DNA from: Chromera velia | Lineage: Eukaryota; Sar; Chromeraceae | NCBI GenBank assembly: GCA_018398765.1 | Contig: JAHBMJ010005953.1 | Span: forward strand, 1 to 60,162 | Direction of reading: 5' to 3' | Length of the DNA: 60,162 nucleotides | Shown: piece after piece, positions 1 to 11,639 of the stretch | Position numbering within the stretch: position 1 is the stretch's first letter | How the letters are laid out: every line of letters starts with the position of its first letter | The notes under the pieces: generated by a model | Told to the model about the DNA's origin: nothing | The model's database searches: none | The model's input: the letters and a program-made list of their open reading frames with translations, nothing else | Program-made: the position numbers and the translations under genes

Positions 1-42
<42 letters not shown>

Positions 43-70
43 GTATATATATATATATATATATATGCAT
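1..70. repeat. (AT)n / (CATATA)n microsatellite
   Basis: The window opens with about 70 bases of alternating A and T with a few CA steps. It is a plain dinucleotide microsatellite and an arbitrary window edge. Confidence 0.95.
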
Positions 71-1194
71 GTTTGTATATAATATGTTTCTTTGGGGTAT
101 TGTCTCTTCTCTGATTAACAACCGTACATACAGTTCCTTTCTATAGGTTTCAGTCGAGTAATCAGCCAACTCTCAGTTTCAATGAAAACTGATCTCATCA
201 GCTACGTTGATATGCGGGGAGGGCTTGCCTTCTAGAGTATAAAGCACAGGCGGGTTTCGCGCGACGGCAGGTGCATGCCCTGCATGCGTAGCCCTGGCCG
301 CCGCGCGAGCAGGCAGCGTTGCCACGCACAGGTTCCACGGCCACCGGGACTGATCATCAGGGGCCTGGGTATATATCATATATGCGCGCGGCATCATCGA
401 AGAATCGCTCTGCACACTTGTCCTGCATACCTTTTCCCTCCGTGATACGCTGGATGAAGCTTCCATTCACCTTTTCATTCATCCTTTCCTATTTAAATAT
501 GGCTGACCCCTTGACAAAACCAATGTCCATTGAGCTTTTACTCCTTTTTTTCACTTCTCTCTCCTCTCCTTCCGTCACGTCGACCCCATTTCTAATAGTC
601 CTGTAAAAGAAAAAAAAAAAAAGGAATGCATATAATCAGCCACTTATAGAGAGAAAGCGGGCGTGCATTGGTCAGCCTAACTTGGGCGTGCATTGGTTAG
701 CCCAACTTAGCCGGTCCCGAGCCGCTGCGTTGCCTATCGGTGCGGCGGGGCTTGAGGCATTACGGAGAAAATGCATGCGTCAATCCATGTCGTGAAGTTG
801 CTTGCCAATGCTTGGTTTGCAGTCAGGGTGACTTGAGAGAACAACTCTCGATCGATAAGAGCAGAAGCCGGACAAACGTCTTACAATATTATTCCTGTAT
901 AGAGAACCGTATAAGTGACTAGACTGATGTCCTTGACTGGACCCTTCTAGTTCATTTCAGGTCTAACGCCCCTTTTATCTGACAAACTCAAATCTTCGTT
1001 TTTAAAAAAAAAAATATGCATTAATTTTGTCCTCCTAGGTAGTAAAGCCCGGAGACTTCATTTGGCTAGCCATAGAAATCAACTGATTTAAGGTGCCCCG
1101 ACTAACAGTCGAATCCTTTCAGTTCCATCAGGAAGTTGAAGGAGAACAACCACCCTTTCAAATCGGTCAATTTGTTCTGGTGATGGTGTTATGG
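71..1194. other. non-coding flank downstream of SAM50
   Basis: No ORF here shows recognisable protein character. The short ORFs at 179-606 and 740-922 have no family features and no convincing splice context. The stretch lies beyond the SAM50 stop codon, so it probably holds that gene's 3' UTR plus intergenic DNA. A-rich runs occur near 608-622 and 1002-1014. Confidence 0.6.
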
Positions 1195-1317
1195 TCAGTC
1201 ACCTCCAATTGACCGCACTCGCAGTGCAAACTGCACAGAAGTATCATGCAACAGCAAGGACTGCGTGCATGCGTGCGTGCGTGCGTTCTTGCGTTCGTGC
1301 GTGCGTGCGTGCGTGCA

Positions 1318-1358
<41 letters not shown>

Positions 1359-2941
1359 TTGTCTCGTGCGCCAATGGAATTGAAAATAAACATGTGGGGT
1401 CTCTCCAGGTGATGTGCAACACGATTCGAAGCAGGACCCATACACTTTCTTCTTCCTTCCCCATTCCTCTGCCGCTTTCTTTGCACAGACAAACGAAGCC
1501 CATTCTTCAGCTAGGATGCATGCATATCACGGACCTGCCAGTTATCCTTGTCGTCCGACGATGAGGCCTTCAGGGGGAGGCCGTAGGAGAACTCGAAGGT
1601 TCCAACGGGAAGAGGCATGGAGATCCCCACACCTGCAAAGAAGTCCGTGGAAGCAAATTCTTTGAGTGCACATTCCGTGTCTGTGTTAATGTGCCTGAAG
1701 TGCGTGCTCAGTCGACTGTGACACGGTCCGAGAAGAGGCGAAAACACTTTGAAAACCACGGAGCAATTTCTGTTTAAAGCATACGTCAACAATTGTAAAG
1801 AAGTCCGATGGAGCAGAGTGAAGAGAAGCGGAATCGCAGGAGAAAGGGCTGAGGGGAAAGACTGTGAAGTGTTCTTCGAAACAGACGTCAAGAAGAAACA
1901 CAGTCGAGGGTAGAAGGGCATGCAGAGGACGGGCCGTCATGCCGACCTAATGAGACTCTCGCAGAAGGCAGAAACGCTCGAACATTGTCCCCTGCAGGCA
2001 GACAGACAGAGAGGAATTAAGACAGACAAACAGAGATACATGACTCAACAAGGCGCCTTTCTTTCAACTGTCTACCTGCCTGAAGGACGCACGATCGTGA
2101 CTCCACATCTGTGACGCAACGTGAATGCTTTCGGTGTATCAGGATGCCTGTCTGTCTACTGCCTTCCTCCCCCTGACGAGTGTTTCTCTCAAGGTGCCGC
2201 CCATGCGTCAAGATCGAGAGACAAACTGACGGTTTAATTGAGGAAGCACATTGCCCGCACTCGCGGACACAAACATACGGGGTCTGCAAAGAGAAGAGGA
2301 AGCAGGCAGTTTGATAACGCAGCAAGACGGAGAATCAGGATGAAAAAAAAAAAAAAAGACCCAGCCAGCTGGCTTGTGGAAATCGTGCATTGGCTTGTGG
2401 AATCCCTGTCTTCACCTCTTTTTGATGTCTTTTGACCCGCCTTTCCGTCATCCCATCTGTGGGCAAATTCTTTTTGTGATGCTGCATATGCACCCTTTTC
2501 TGTTCTATCGTTTCTTGTATTTCATCTTGTGATAAAGACGCGCTCAACCTCTTTGATCCGAATGTCCCCACCTACCCACCCACCCAGAGCCTCCCACGGA
2601 GCCGAGATAAGGAAGCGGAGCAGAAACCGTCGCCGTGGCTGCAGCGAACGCCTCTCCGCCGACGTGATCAAATCTCTGCAGAGGAGAATATGGCGTTCCG
2701 CCTATGTGAATATTCTCATCTCCATCCCCGCCTGATGGAACGGCTTCCAGAAGTCGATTGCCGAGGAGCAGACAGGAAGGTGAAGGGACACTCGAGAAAG
2801 AAGAAAAAAGAGACAACAAAGAAGGCGACGATCTCGTATGCACTGGTAGAGCACTCGGTACGTTCTGTGAAGGATTCCTGACCTTTGCCTTTATTCTTTC
2901 CGCATGAGTACTCTCTGGTTCTTCTGCAATCCGACCTGTAG

Positions 2942-3039
<98 letters not shown>

Positions 3040-6000
3040 CGTAAGCAGGAAGTAGAGCAGCAGGATTCCCAGCGCACTGCAAGGCATACCCAACGGACAA
3101 CAAAAGACACAAAGCGCAGCGCTAGACCGTCCGCTCGTGATGGATGCAACAGAAAGGCACCCATCGTCACCCGTTGAACGAAAGAAGAAAAACGGAAAGA
3201 CCGACGAAAGAGAGCAAACGCTCGCCTCATCACGCGTGAGTACTCACACTGGCTTGTCGGCCCCACTCTCCGAGAAGCGAATCCTCTCAGTGCAGTGAAG
3301 TAACTCGACACACCACCTGCAGAACGCGGACTCATTGGAGGGACGGGTGAGAGAGCACAGTCGCTTCTGTTCTCTTCTTTCGAAGACAAGACCGGGAGAT
3401 GAAGGAAAGAAAAAAAGCTTTCGAGTTCAACAACCATCCTCCTCCACGTAGACAGACGAGGGGTGCGGCGACAAGACTGAGTCAATCAAAGAAAGAGCAC
3501 AACACCTGCGACTACCTACAACCTCCGCATTCATGCACGCACGTTTCCAACGATTTTTCCGTTCGTTGGTGTTCTCTTACTCTCTTTTCTTTGCTTTCAT
3601 ACTGGGACTGCTTTCCCCCCCTTTTTAGCGCTGCCTTATTTTCCCACCTGCCTGTCTGACCTTGCAAGCGCAGAAACTGAGAAAGCGCGACAAGAGCTGT
3701 CTGCATCGAAACAAAAAAACGCCAAATATAAACCTGCCTATAAAAAATCTGTCCTGCAGGTGGACCCTCTCTCTGTCAGGAGCTGCGCTGATTGCCGGCG
3801 CTCCTGCCCCTTTCAGGGGAACTGCCGCACCCAGACTGCCTGTCAAATTGAGCACCTGCGCACAAACGACACCAAAACCATTGAACCTCGAATGCTACTT
3901 GCAACTGCACGTTTCTCAAGACCCCGCAATGCGGACGCAAACTACCTGTCACACTTAGAACTGTTTGAGACAACAAGAGGCAAAAAGCAGCCAGGAATGC
4001 AGGTCCTCCGCAAGGAGACTCTCCACCAGAAAGAGTCGTTGCACACCTGCCTTCCTGAGGCCTTGAATTGTCGACAGAAAAGTTCATGCCTTTCCGATCG
4101 AATGCACACAGGAAAAGCAGTGAAGGGGAACCCCACTAGGATTGATGAACGTCCAGTCAGAACCGGAAACGCATGAGCGCCTGTGACACACCTAACAGAA
4201 GACGTCTCGGTGTTTTGCGCAGCTTTAATTCGTCGAGATGGTTTGCGCCATTTTGTGCCTTTTTCCCTTTTCCACTATCTTTTTCACAGAAGAACAGGAG
4301 ACACGTACACAAGCGCGAAACAGATAAAAATGGATGGATCAATAAATGAATGCAGTATGGACAGACCATGTCAAGCTCATTTGAAAGGAGCCAAACTCGT
4401 TCGACGTCTGCCGACGCCTTCAAATGCCGCGCGTCTCCACCCAGGCCCGCAACTTCCTGAAAACAAACACACACACACACACACAGAAACAGAAACAGAG
4501 AAAGACAGCGAGAGGGGGAAAGAGAGGGAGGAAGAAAACACCACACACATACACGATTTTCCATGTCTCTGCAGCCCCACTCTTCTTGAAGGACATGATT
4601 CTTCCTGGCCCTTCCTTTTCGTGACCTAATGGCTGGACACAGACACACCAGATGAAAGAAGGCTGGTCGGACGAGGATTGGTAGGGACAAGCACTGCTTA
4701 ATTGTTGTTCAAAGAGAACACAGCCTGCGGACAGAAATTGCGAAGAGCTGCGGGCAGACCGAAGTGAAGGGAGAATTCACAGACTTGCTTTTATTTCTGG
4801 TGTCCCCTTATTCTCTTCCATTTCCTGATTTAATTCCTTCAATTCAGGGATTTGATTGTCAAGCCCTCCATCACCAAGACCGATGGTCCAGAAAGCCCAC
4901 CGCCTTTCTGGTTTCACCCATAATGGACGGACAAAACGAGGGGAGGGGGCCGACGGACTGACTGACCGCTTTGAGGCCGATGAAGGAACCCTCTCGAGGA
5001 ACCGGAACTGCATGTGGGGGGGGATTCATTTGGCAGGAGAGGAGGAGAACAACGGGAGGGAGGCAAGGAAGGGTGCAGAGGTTCTTAAGGCTTTTCTGCT
5101 TCAAACGTGCACGAGATTCCAACATCAGGCTGTTTATCAACGATGTGGTGCCGGTGGGTGAGTGAGTTGGTTGCTCAAGGCCAAGAGGCCAACCGGGTGA
5201 GCAAGCCAGAGAGCTTCCGAATCGGAGAGAGTGTCTTCTCTTTCCTTCGAACAAGCAGCCTAAGTTCTAATCTATGTGATCTGTTGATGGGCTGACCTTT
5301 CCCAATTCTGTCGCGTACGTAAGCGTATGTAAGCGCAGACTTTGCAGTTCGCATCCGACTGTGCAGGACTCTGCACAGGACAGAGGAAGAGAAGCGATGC
5401 AGAAAATGTACAGAAGGACGAATTCGTAACAAAAGAATCTCGATGGGAAATTGTATACGTCAAGGAGACGCTGTAAGAGAGTATCAGTGAAGAGATTTGT
5501 GGACGGAGCGCCCTTGCATGGCCGCTTTGTTTCCTTGTGCCCAAAATCTTGCTTTGTGGGGGGACATTCAACTTTCTTTGAGGCCAGACAGACGAAAATC
5601 AAATGGCTGACTGAGTCAGCAACCGAGGAGAAAAGCAACAGAACGCATCCGTTCAATCGCAGACCTGATTCAGTCTGGAGGGAAAGTCGAGAGTTACCTA
5701 CTCTTGGCTTGTCTCCTTACACAGAAAACCAATTTGGCAAGTCTCATGATCGAGTGAACCCCCCCCACTGCCTCTGTTCTTTCCACTTCTTTGCCTTCAG
5801 TGCCTGACTCACTCACTCACTCGTTCGACGCTCTTCGTACTCCTCCGGTCACAGGAAGGAGGTCCCGCAAAACCGCTGTCTGCACGTTGTGAGAGGAAAG
5901 GAAGGAGGAGGGCAGCTTGCCGATGCAAAAAGGGAAAGCACGAAACCTACAGACAACCGCCCAGAGAGCGGAAAGCACGAAACCTTTGAGAAAGAGCTGG

Positions 6001-6174
6001 CATCACCAAGACCACATCTCGCTCTTTCTGAGAAAACCACGCAGCTCTTCCCCCGAACAGAAAACGCTAGTTGAGCGGAAAAAATGAGAGTTTAGACTGG
6101 CGGCTGAGGCCTTCCGAAGCCCTTCCTGTTGAGCAGAAAGGCAGCAATGGTCAGCGGAAAGGGAAGATACATCC

Positions 6175-6205
<31 letters not shown>

Positions 6206-6675
6206 CAGAATGAAAGGCACGCAAATTTCAGCGAAGCGACCAGGTTCACAGGTACGAACGCCCAACCTTCCCGACTCACATAAGTGAAGGTGTGTGCTCT
6301 GTCTGGGCTTCTCAATGAGAACGCGGCACCCTTTAAAGCCTCTTTGAAAGAACTTGGCACAGAGAAGTCCCTCTGCACTCATTCATCCATTCACTTGCAC
6401 AATTAGACGAGCGGCAGCAGGCTCCCATCCAAGAACTGAACAGGGAGAAACAAACCCCTTTCCAAGCGACGAGCGGAGAAAAGTTTGAAAAGATACTATA
6501 GGCAAGCAGACAGCATTCCTATTTCCACCCCTGTTGACGAAGAAGCAATCAATATTTGCAGCTCCTTCTGATACGGACAGAGTAGAAGGGAAAGTGGAGG
6601 ATAGATCATAATCGACTCTCTCGGTTTCTGGTTAGCAGCCCAACTGCCTTTCCACTCAAAGAAAGCAAGAGAGAG

Positions 6676-6721
<46 letters not shown>

Positions 6722-6731
6722 CAAGAAAGAA

Positions 6732-6766
<35 letters not shown>

Positions 6767-6776
6767 TAAGAAAGTG

Positions 6777-6813
<37 letters not shown>

Positions 6814-6832
6814 GAAAGAAAGTAAGAAAGAG

Positions 6833-6871
<39 letters not shown>

Positions 6872-7098
6872 AAAGAAAGAAAAGAAAGAAAAGAAAGGAA
6901 AGAAAGAAAAGAAAGAAAAGAAAGAAAAGAAAGAAAAGAAAGAAGAGAAAGAAGAGAAAGAAGAGAAAGAAGAGAAAGAAAAGAAAGAAGAGAAAGAAGA
7001 GAAAGAAGAGAAAGAAAAGAAAGAAAAGAAAGAAAAGAAAAGAAAAGAAAAGAAAAGAAAGACAGAAAGAAAGGAAAGAAAAGAAAGAAAAGAAAGAA

Positions 7099-7138
<40 letters not shown>

Positions 7139-8245
7139 CGCAAACCGTGTTCCGAAGATTTTCTGCTGCAAGTCAATACTCTCTCGCACAGTGTAAGCGT
7201 GTCGATTTACTGCTACCCGAGAACGACTTTCTACTGACGTGTGTGACAAAAAACCGAAGGTCTGAAGGAAAGTGGCGTCCCAAAATTTTGGGAAAAGACC
7301 ACTGAGCCTGCAGGCAGAGAAACTAAGCGGATGAGGAAGAAGCAAAAACAGAACGCAGACTCATCACCCCTCACCTACCACGACCTGACGTCACGGACCA
7401 AAGACCACTTCTTCCTTGGCTTCCCGTCCATCCCTCTGTTGTAGTTACGTTCTTTGCATACAGAAATAGACCTTCGTTTCCGTGTTGCACATCATTTGAC
7501 GGACAGACCTGCAATTCCGTGTCCTGCCTCCCCATCGCCCCAGCGGAAAGTTCCAACCCCTGCAGATTTCCCAAAAATGCAGGTTGACTGAAGGAGCCCT
7601 CGATCCCGGGCCGTCCCGACTCGTCTATCCTGATGGAGAACTCTCTCTTCGGAAGCTTCTCCTCAAAGATCATGTTCACACCCATAGAGTTCGGCCCCAC
7701 GCCCCCCGTCAGGTGGGCAGAAACGTCGGTGAACACTCCTAGAGCCTTCAAACGCTGCAGGACGGGGGGTAGAGGAGGGGGGGGGAGGGGATCGGAAGGA
7801 GAGGGACGAGAGAAGCGCAGAACAGCTTCGAAATGACGACGCGCTTCTGATCCCTTGGTAGTGCAATTAAAAAACGACCCGCCTGCCGTTTGTTTCTTTC
7901 TGTCAGCTGTACCAAAGAGGCCTCACCCCCTTCCTTAAGCCGAGGGTTGACCGACCGTAACACTTCGATGAATTTCCTCAAATGCCCTGTCTAGCCTCTT
8001 TGCATTCTTGATGCCCTCCACCTCCTTTTCCACGCACTTGTAGCCTGCAGGGAGAGCGGATGGACAGGAGACGCATGAGGTAGAAAGAGACTGGAGATGG
8101 GGGGGTCAGTCGGTCCCCCGATTCGTAATTCACTCTCGCTCCAATCTCAGCTCCCTGACTGACTTATCCGTCTCAAGCCAACAAAGTTCACGTAGACGCC
8201 GTTGACTTCCGCCTGCATGTTCATAGACAGTCCCGCAGACTCCAT
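1195..8245 (-). CDS. SAM50: SAM50 / Omp85-family outer-membrane beta-barrel assembly protein
   Basis: This gene encodes the core channel of the mitochondrial sorting and assembly machinery, which inserts beta-barrel proteins into the outer membrane. I assembled 16 exons with matching phases, read downward: 8164-8245, 7956-8044, 7509-7754, 7239-7307, 6280-6372, 6098-6125, 5297-5368, 4967-5007, 4367-4456, 3738-3855, 3248-3316, 2584-2701, 2231-2283, 1947-1991, 1535-1632, 1195-1230. The product is about 448 aa, close to the family's usual length. Visible landmarks are an N-terminal POTRA domain (NFVGLRR, then RLKALGVFTDVSAHL), HTFTYEGL, TYAYVRDRI, the EVAGLGGD strand, the DRFFIGG motif followed by ALRGF..RRVGP (the family's LGG and IRGF signature), HVGGEAF, SASAGNVL and a short terminal strand WQFALRVRS. 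No presequence is expected for this protein. Exon 6/7 and 11/12 boundaries are less certain; 3234 with 2675 is an alternative for the latter. One intron appears to use a GC donor. Confidence 0.86.
1264..1354. repeat. (TGCG)n-(TG)n microsatellite
   Basis: A tract of TGCG/TGCA tetranucleotides followed by about 17 TG dinucleotides, lying in the last intron of SAM50. Long His/Thr or Cys/Val ORFs across it are repeat artefacts. Confidence 0.95.
2942..3040. repeat. (AC)n-(AG)n compound microsatellite
   Basis: About 29 AC dinucleotides run directly into an AG tract inside SAM50 intron 11. The shift from AC to AG creates a purine-rich segment on the plus strand. Confidence 0.95.
6180..6206. repeat. 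(CAGA)n microsatellite
   Basis: Six to seven CAGA units in SAM50 intron 5, immediately upstream (in the sense of the gene) of the 28-nt exon 6. Confidence 0.9.
6657..7139. repeat. (GAAA)n/(GAAAA)n purine tract, about 480 bp
   Basis: An almost pure purine run on the plus strand built from GAAA, GAAAA and GAAGA units. It sits in SAM50 intron 4, so the SAM50 pre-mRNA carries it as a long pyrimidine tract. ORFs that cross it are poly-Ser/Phe/Leu or poly-Lys/Glu artefacts. Confidence 0.95.
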
Positions 8246-8690
8246 CTTGGATTAGTGAGGGGAGGCACGGTGGTTTCGTACAAAAGAGATCTGAAAAATT
8301 CGTCTGTGGGTTTGGAGCCGCGCAACTTCGATCAGGGAGTTAGAGTTAGACAATACGAGCTGAGCCTGGAGGCTGTGCACAATCAGCTGAGCTGTTTGTT
8401 AGTCCTGTACTCGAGTCGCTATGTCGTGTAGAAGAAGAAAGGGTTAGAGGGGAGAGACGGAGACGGGCAAATCACTCCCTCGGAGACGGCCTCATGCAAG
8501 CAAGAGTGGCCCCGGAAAGCGAAGCGGGGGGCACTTACAAAACAGAAATACGCTTCACCAAAAACCCGGCCCCGAAAGGCTAAATTTGCGAGATGCGTGC
8601 GTCATCGAGCATATGGGTTTCAGATCTCCACTTCCCCCCGGGCTTTTTTCCGGGGGGAGGGGGAGGTTCCGCGCATGTTTTTTTTCCTTG
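8246..8690. other. upstream region of SAM50, no gene seen
   Basis: This stretch lies before the SAM50 start codon (ATG at 8245-8243) and should hold its promoter and 5' UTR. A G-rich segment with a C4-G6 palindrome (cccccgggcttttttccgggggg) lies around 8635-8657. I see no TATA-like element that I can defend. Confidence 0.5.
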
Positions 8691-8970
8691 AGTTGGCATT
8701 AGCAAGCTCCGCGTGCGAAAGCCGGTGTTCCTCATCAGGCTCAGCGAGTTGGCCGATTCCGCGGGCTTAGGGCTTAAGGACCGGTCCAGCCCGAATTTAT
8801 CCCAACGCGGCTTCAAAAAACGGCGAGACGGGAATAAATTTGACCTCTCGACTGACCAATTCAATCAAAAGCTGGAGAAAACAGTTAAGTTGTACTTAAC
8901 TAGCCAAGAACTCCACCTTTCACTCTCATCGTGACGGACTCGATTCTTAAATTGAGATCCTTTTTTGTTT
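8691..8970. repeat. 280-bp dispersed repeat, copy B1
   Basis: This segment matches 19461-19740 over its full length at roughly nine positions in ten. Both copies end with a small hairpin (CTCGATT...AAT[C/T]GAG) followed by ATCC and a run of six T on the plus strand. That resembles a Pol III-type terminator. Both also contain GTTAAGTTGTACTTAAC, another stem. On the minus strand both keep an open frame of about 60 codons starting MNWSVERSNLF. A short interspersed element or a duplicated small-RNA gene are both possible; I do not recognise the family. Confidence 0.75.
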
Positions 8971-9119
8971 ACGCGATCTGATATGATGTCACAACGTCAC
9001 TCGCCCACATTATCGCACAGTAACTCACACAGTTGTCACGTTCCTGACTAGGCTCAGCCCTTTCCTGTTCTTTCAAGTTTTTAGTTCAAATTTCCCCCCT
9101 CAGGGGTGGTACAAGCACA

Positions 9120-9190
9120 ATGGCGTCGCTCCTCAGGAGCCTTGGTCGCCCTGCTACCAGACAGCATTGGAATTGCAGACTTTTCAGGAG
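9120..9190 (+). CDS. possible first exon with presequence-like peptide
   Basis: An ATG at 9120 opens MASLLRSLGRPATRQHW..., rich in Arg, Leu and Ser and lacking acidic residues, as in a mitochondrial presequence. A GTCAGT donor, the preferred donor type in this window, follows AGGAG at 9190/9191. A strong acceptor (CCCCCTTTACAG at 9441) and a GTGAGT donor near 9518 bound a second open segment, but its phase does not join exon 1 directly. I could not extend a model further, so this may be a chance ORF or a degraded gene. Confidence 0.25.
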
Positions 9191-9939
9191 GTCAGTGCAT
9201 TTACCGCAAACCTTGCTTACTTGTCCAGCATCAGACCGCAAGAACAGGTCTTGCCGTCTCCATCAGATAAACCAAACAGACCGATTACATCGTTCTTAAG
9301 GGAAAACGTTAGAAGCAGGGCTACGACCTTCTTCACGTCACACACAGTGACTCTCGTGCCTAAATTTTCTAAAGGCAGAGAGGGAGAGAGTCGGACAGAG
9401 TTGATGCCATGCATTCTCGCCCCCCTTTACAGACCAGAGACGACGGTCTGAGGAGAGGTGTGATGCAACAGTCATGTGTTGAGAGAGACCACGCAGGCCG
9501 ACGCAGGCATCGGTGAGTGCAGATCCAGAGCGGTCAGTCGATTGCCAGACGTGCACGTCGAGCCCATCAGCTCTTGCTTGGAAAGTCAAAAGGCTTTCTG
9601 TGACCCAGAGGAGGTCGCTTCCGGTCGAGCGTGCATAGGCACCACATATTTGTAGCAGACATACTCTGCATGACGGTGTATGGTGCACCTGAAAGGTGGT
9701 CACGCCTCATATTCTTACCAATTCCCACTGCCTTCTGGCCTAAGCCTGATAGAACGTGCCAGCTTCGAAAGCACACGAGCTTCGATCCATCAATATGTAT
9801 GACACCAATGACAGACATTCTCACGCCTAATTTCTTGAAAGACGGAGAAGCACAGAGGCTAAAAAAGTGAATCCGACGCATCCTGTCAGCGCTTGCAGGT
9901 CTAAGCATACCGCAACTAACATCAAGTGGATTAGTTTTT
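9191..9939. other. unresolved low-repeat stretch
   Basis: ORFs occur on both strands, for example a 142-codon minus-strand frame at 9567-9995. None shows a recognisable domain and their reading frames are not supported by splice sites. It may hold exons of the gene that possibly starts at 9120. Confidence 0.4.
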
Positions 9940-11596
9940 TGTGATAGAGAAGAGCAGCGGCCTCTCACCCATGTTATGACTGCCGCAGCAGGCAAAGGAG
10001 AGTATCAACCTCTTCCTCCCTCGTTTTCGATCGAGGATAGCAGCGGCCTCCCAGGGGCCTCTGATTTACGTTTCTTCCACGGTAGACCGTCGCAGAACGA
10101 AGCAGCCATGCAGCCCTCGCCTCCTCAGTAGCGTCGTTTTAGTCACAAGACAGAAGCAGTATCTCACTCGATTTATGTCTGCTACAGTAGCTAGAAGAGC
10201 GTAATGGTCTCTCCGATTCTCTCCGCCTCTTCAGTTGCGTCGTTCCGACAGCATAGCGGCGGTCTCTCATCTGCTTTACTTCTGCCACAGCAGACAAAGG
10301 AGAGCAGCATCTCCCCCCCCCCCCTCCAATCCAGTCGCGTCGTCTCCAACACAGTGTCAGGAGAGCACTGGCTTCTCCCTTCATTCATTTGTGCGGGGGT
10401 AGCCACAGGAGGGCATCAGTCTCTCCCTCGGTTTCTATTAACGATGCACACGCTGTAGGAGACCAGCAGCATCGGTCCTCCCCTCCTTTAACTCTCTCAT
10501 TCAATGCAGTGCCCCCCCGAAGAGCGATAGTCTCTTCCTCCAGTATCTCTAGTCAGGTCTGTTGATGCACTGCCAAACAGAGGAGAACAATATCCTCTCC
10601 CTCCCGTCAGTTTGATCGTTACAAACAGAGGAGAGCGGCAGTCTCTCCCTCCGTTCCGTTCTGTTACAGCAGACAGAGAAGAGCGATAGTCTCTTCCTCC
10701 ATTCCGTTCTGTCACAGCAGGCAGAGGAGAGTGGCAGTCTCTCCTTCCATCCTGTTCTGTCACAGCAGGCAGAGGAGAGCGGCAGTCTCTCCCTCCTTCC
10801 AGTTCTATCGCAAGAGACAGAGGAGAGCAACATTCCTCTTCCTCCTTTCCATTTTGTCACAGCAGACAGAGGAGAGCGGCAGTCTCTTCCTCCATCCCGT
10901 TCTGTCATAGCAGGCAGAGAAGAGCTGCAGTCTCTCCCTCCTTCCAGTTCTGTCGCAAGAGACAGAGGAGACTCAGGAGAGCAATATCCTCTCCCTCCAT
11001 CCCGTTCTGTCACAGCAGGTAGAAGAGAGCGGCAGTCTCTCCCTCCTTCCGGTTCTGTCACAGCAGACAGAAGAGAGCGGCAGTCTCTCCCTCCATTCCG
11101 TTCTGTCACAGCAGACAGAGGAGAGCGGCAGTCTCTCCCTCCTTCCAGTTCTGTCACAGCACACAGAGGAGAGCGGCAGTCTCTCCCTCCATCCCGTTCT
11201 GTCACAGCAGATAGAGGAGAGCGGCAGTCTCTCCCTCCTTCCGATTCTGTCTCAGCAGACAGAGGAGAGCGGCGTTCTCTATTCCATTCTGTCACAGCAG
11301 ACAGAGGAGAGCAGCAGTCTCTCCCTCCATCCCGTTCTGTCACAGCAGACAGAGGAGAGCGGTAGTCTCTCCCTCCTTCCGGTTTTGTCTCAGCAGGCAG
11401 AGGAGCATGGCAGTCTCTCCTTCCATTCCGTTCTGTCACAGCAGACAGAGGAGAACGGCAGTCTCTCCCTCCATCCCATTCTGTCTCAGCAGACAGAGGA
11501 GAGCAATATGCTCTTCCCCCTTTCAGTTTGTAGTTGCACACGGAGGAGCGCAACATTCCTCTTCCTCCTTTTCATTCTCGTTCATTCTGTGATAGC
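9940..11596. repeat. 48-bp minisatellite, left segment
   Basis: A degenerate tandem array whose unit is about 48 bp and contains AGCAGACAGAGGAGAGCGGC and AGTCTCTCCCTCC. From about 10.55 kb the units are regular. Because 48 is a multiple of three, frames stay open on both strands. The minus frame at 10549-11556 reads a 16-residue repeat with the core RDCRSPLSAVTE, and the plus frame reads SQQTEESGSLSL. Units near 9.94-10.5 kb are more diverged. I treat the frames as a by-product of unit length, not as a gene. Confidence 0.9.
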
Positions 11597-11600
11597 AGAC
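11597..11600. repeat. 4-bp target-site duplication AGAC (left)
   Basis: AGAC immediately precedes the left terminal inverted repeat and recurs at 15146-15149 immediately after the right one. Removing the element and one AGAC restores an uninterrupted AGCAGACAGAGG minisatellite unit. Confidence 0.85.
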
Positions 11601-11639
11601 AACTGACTGTACTGACAATTGAAACTTTTGTACTGGAAA

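Noticed and set aside
1167-1564. His/Thr- and Cys/Val-repeat ORFs
   Set aside because: Products of TGCG and TG microsatellites; the only real coding piece nearby is the 36-nt SAM50 exon at 1195-1230.
3734-3737. Using the GT donor at 3733 for SAM50 exon 10
   Set aside because: It needs a CGAG acceptor and loses the second Gly of the LGG motif. The GC donor with the strong CTGCAG acceptor keeps both.
6496-7345. Long minus-strand ORFs of Phe/Ser/Leu and plus-strand Lys/Glu ORF
   Set aside because: They are translations of the GAAA-type purine tract inside a SAM50 intron and have no start or splice support.
8580-8864. Conserved minus-strand frame in the 280-bp repeat as a protein gene
   Set aside because: It is open in both copies, but so short and so similar between copies that the open frame is not informative. 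The hairpin plus T6 end on the other strand argues for a non-coding repeat.
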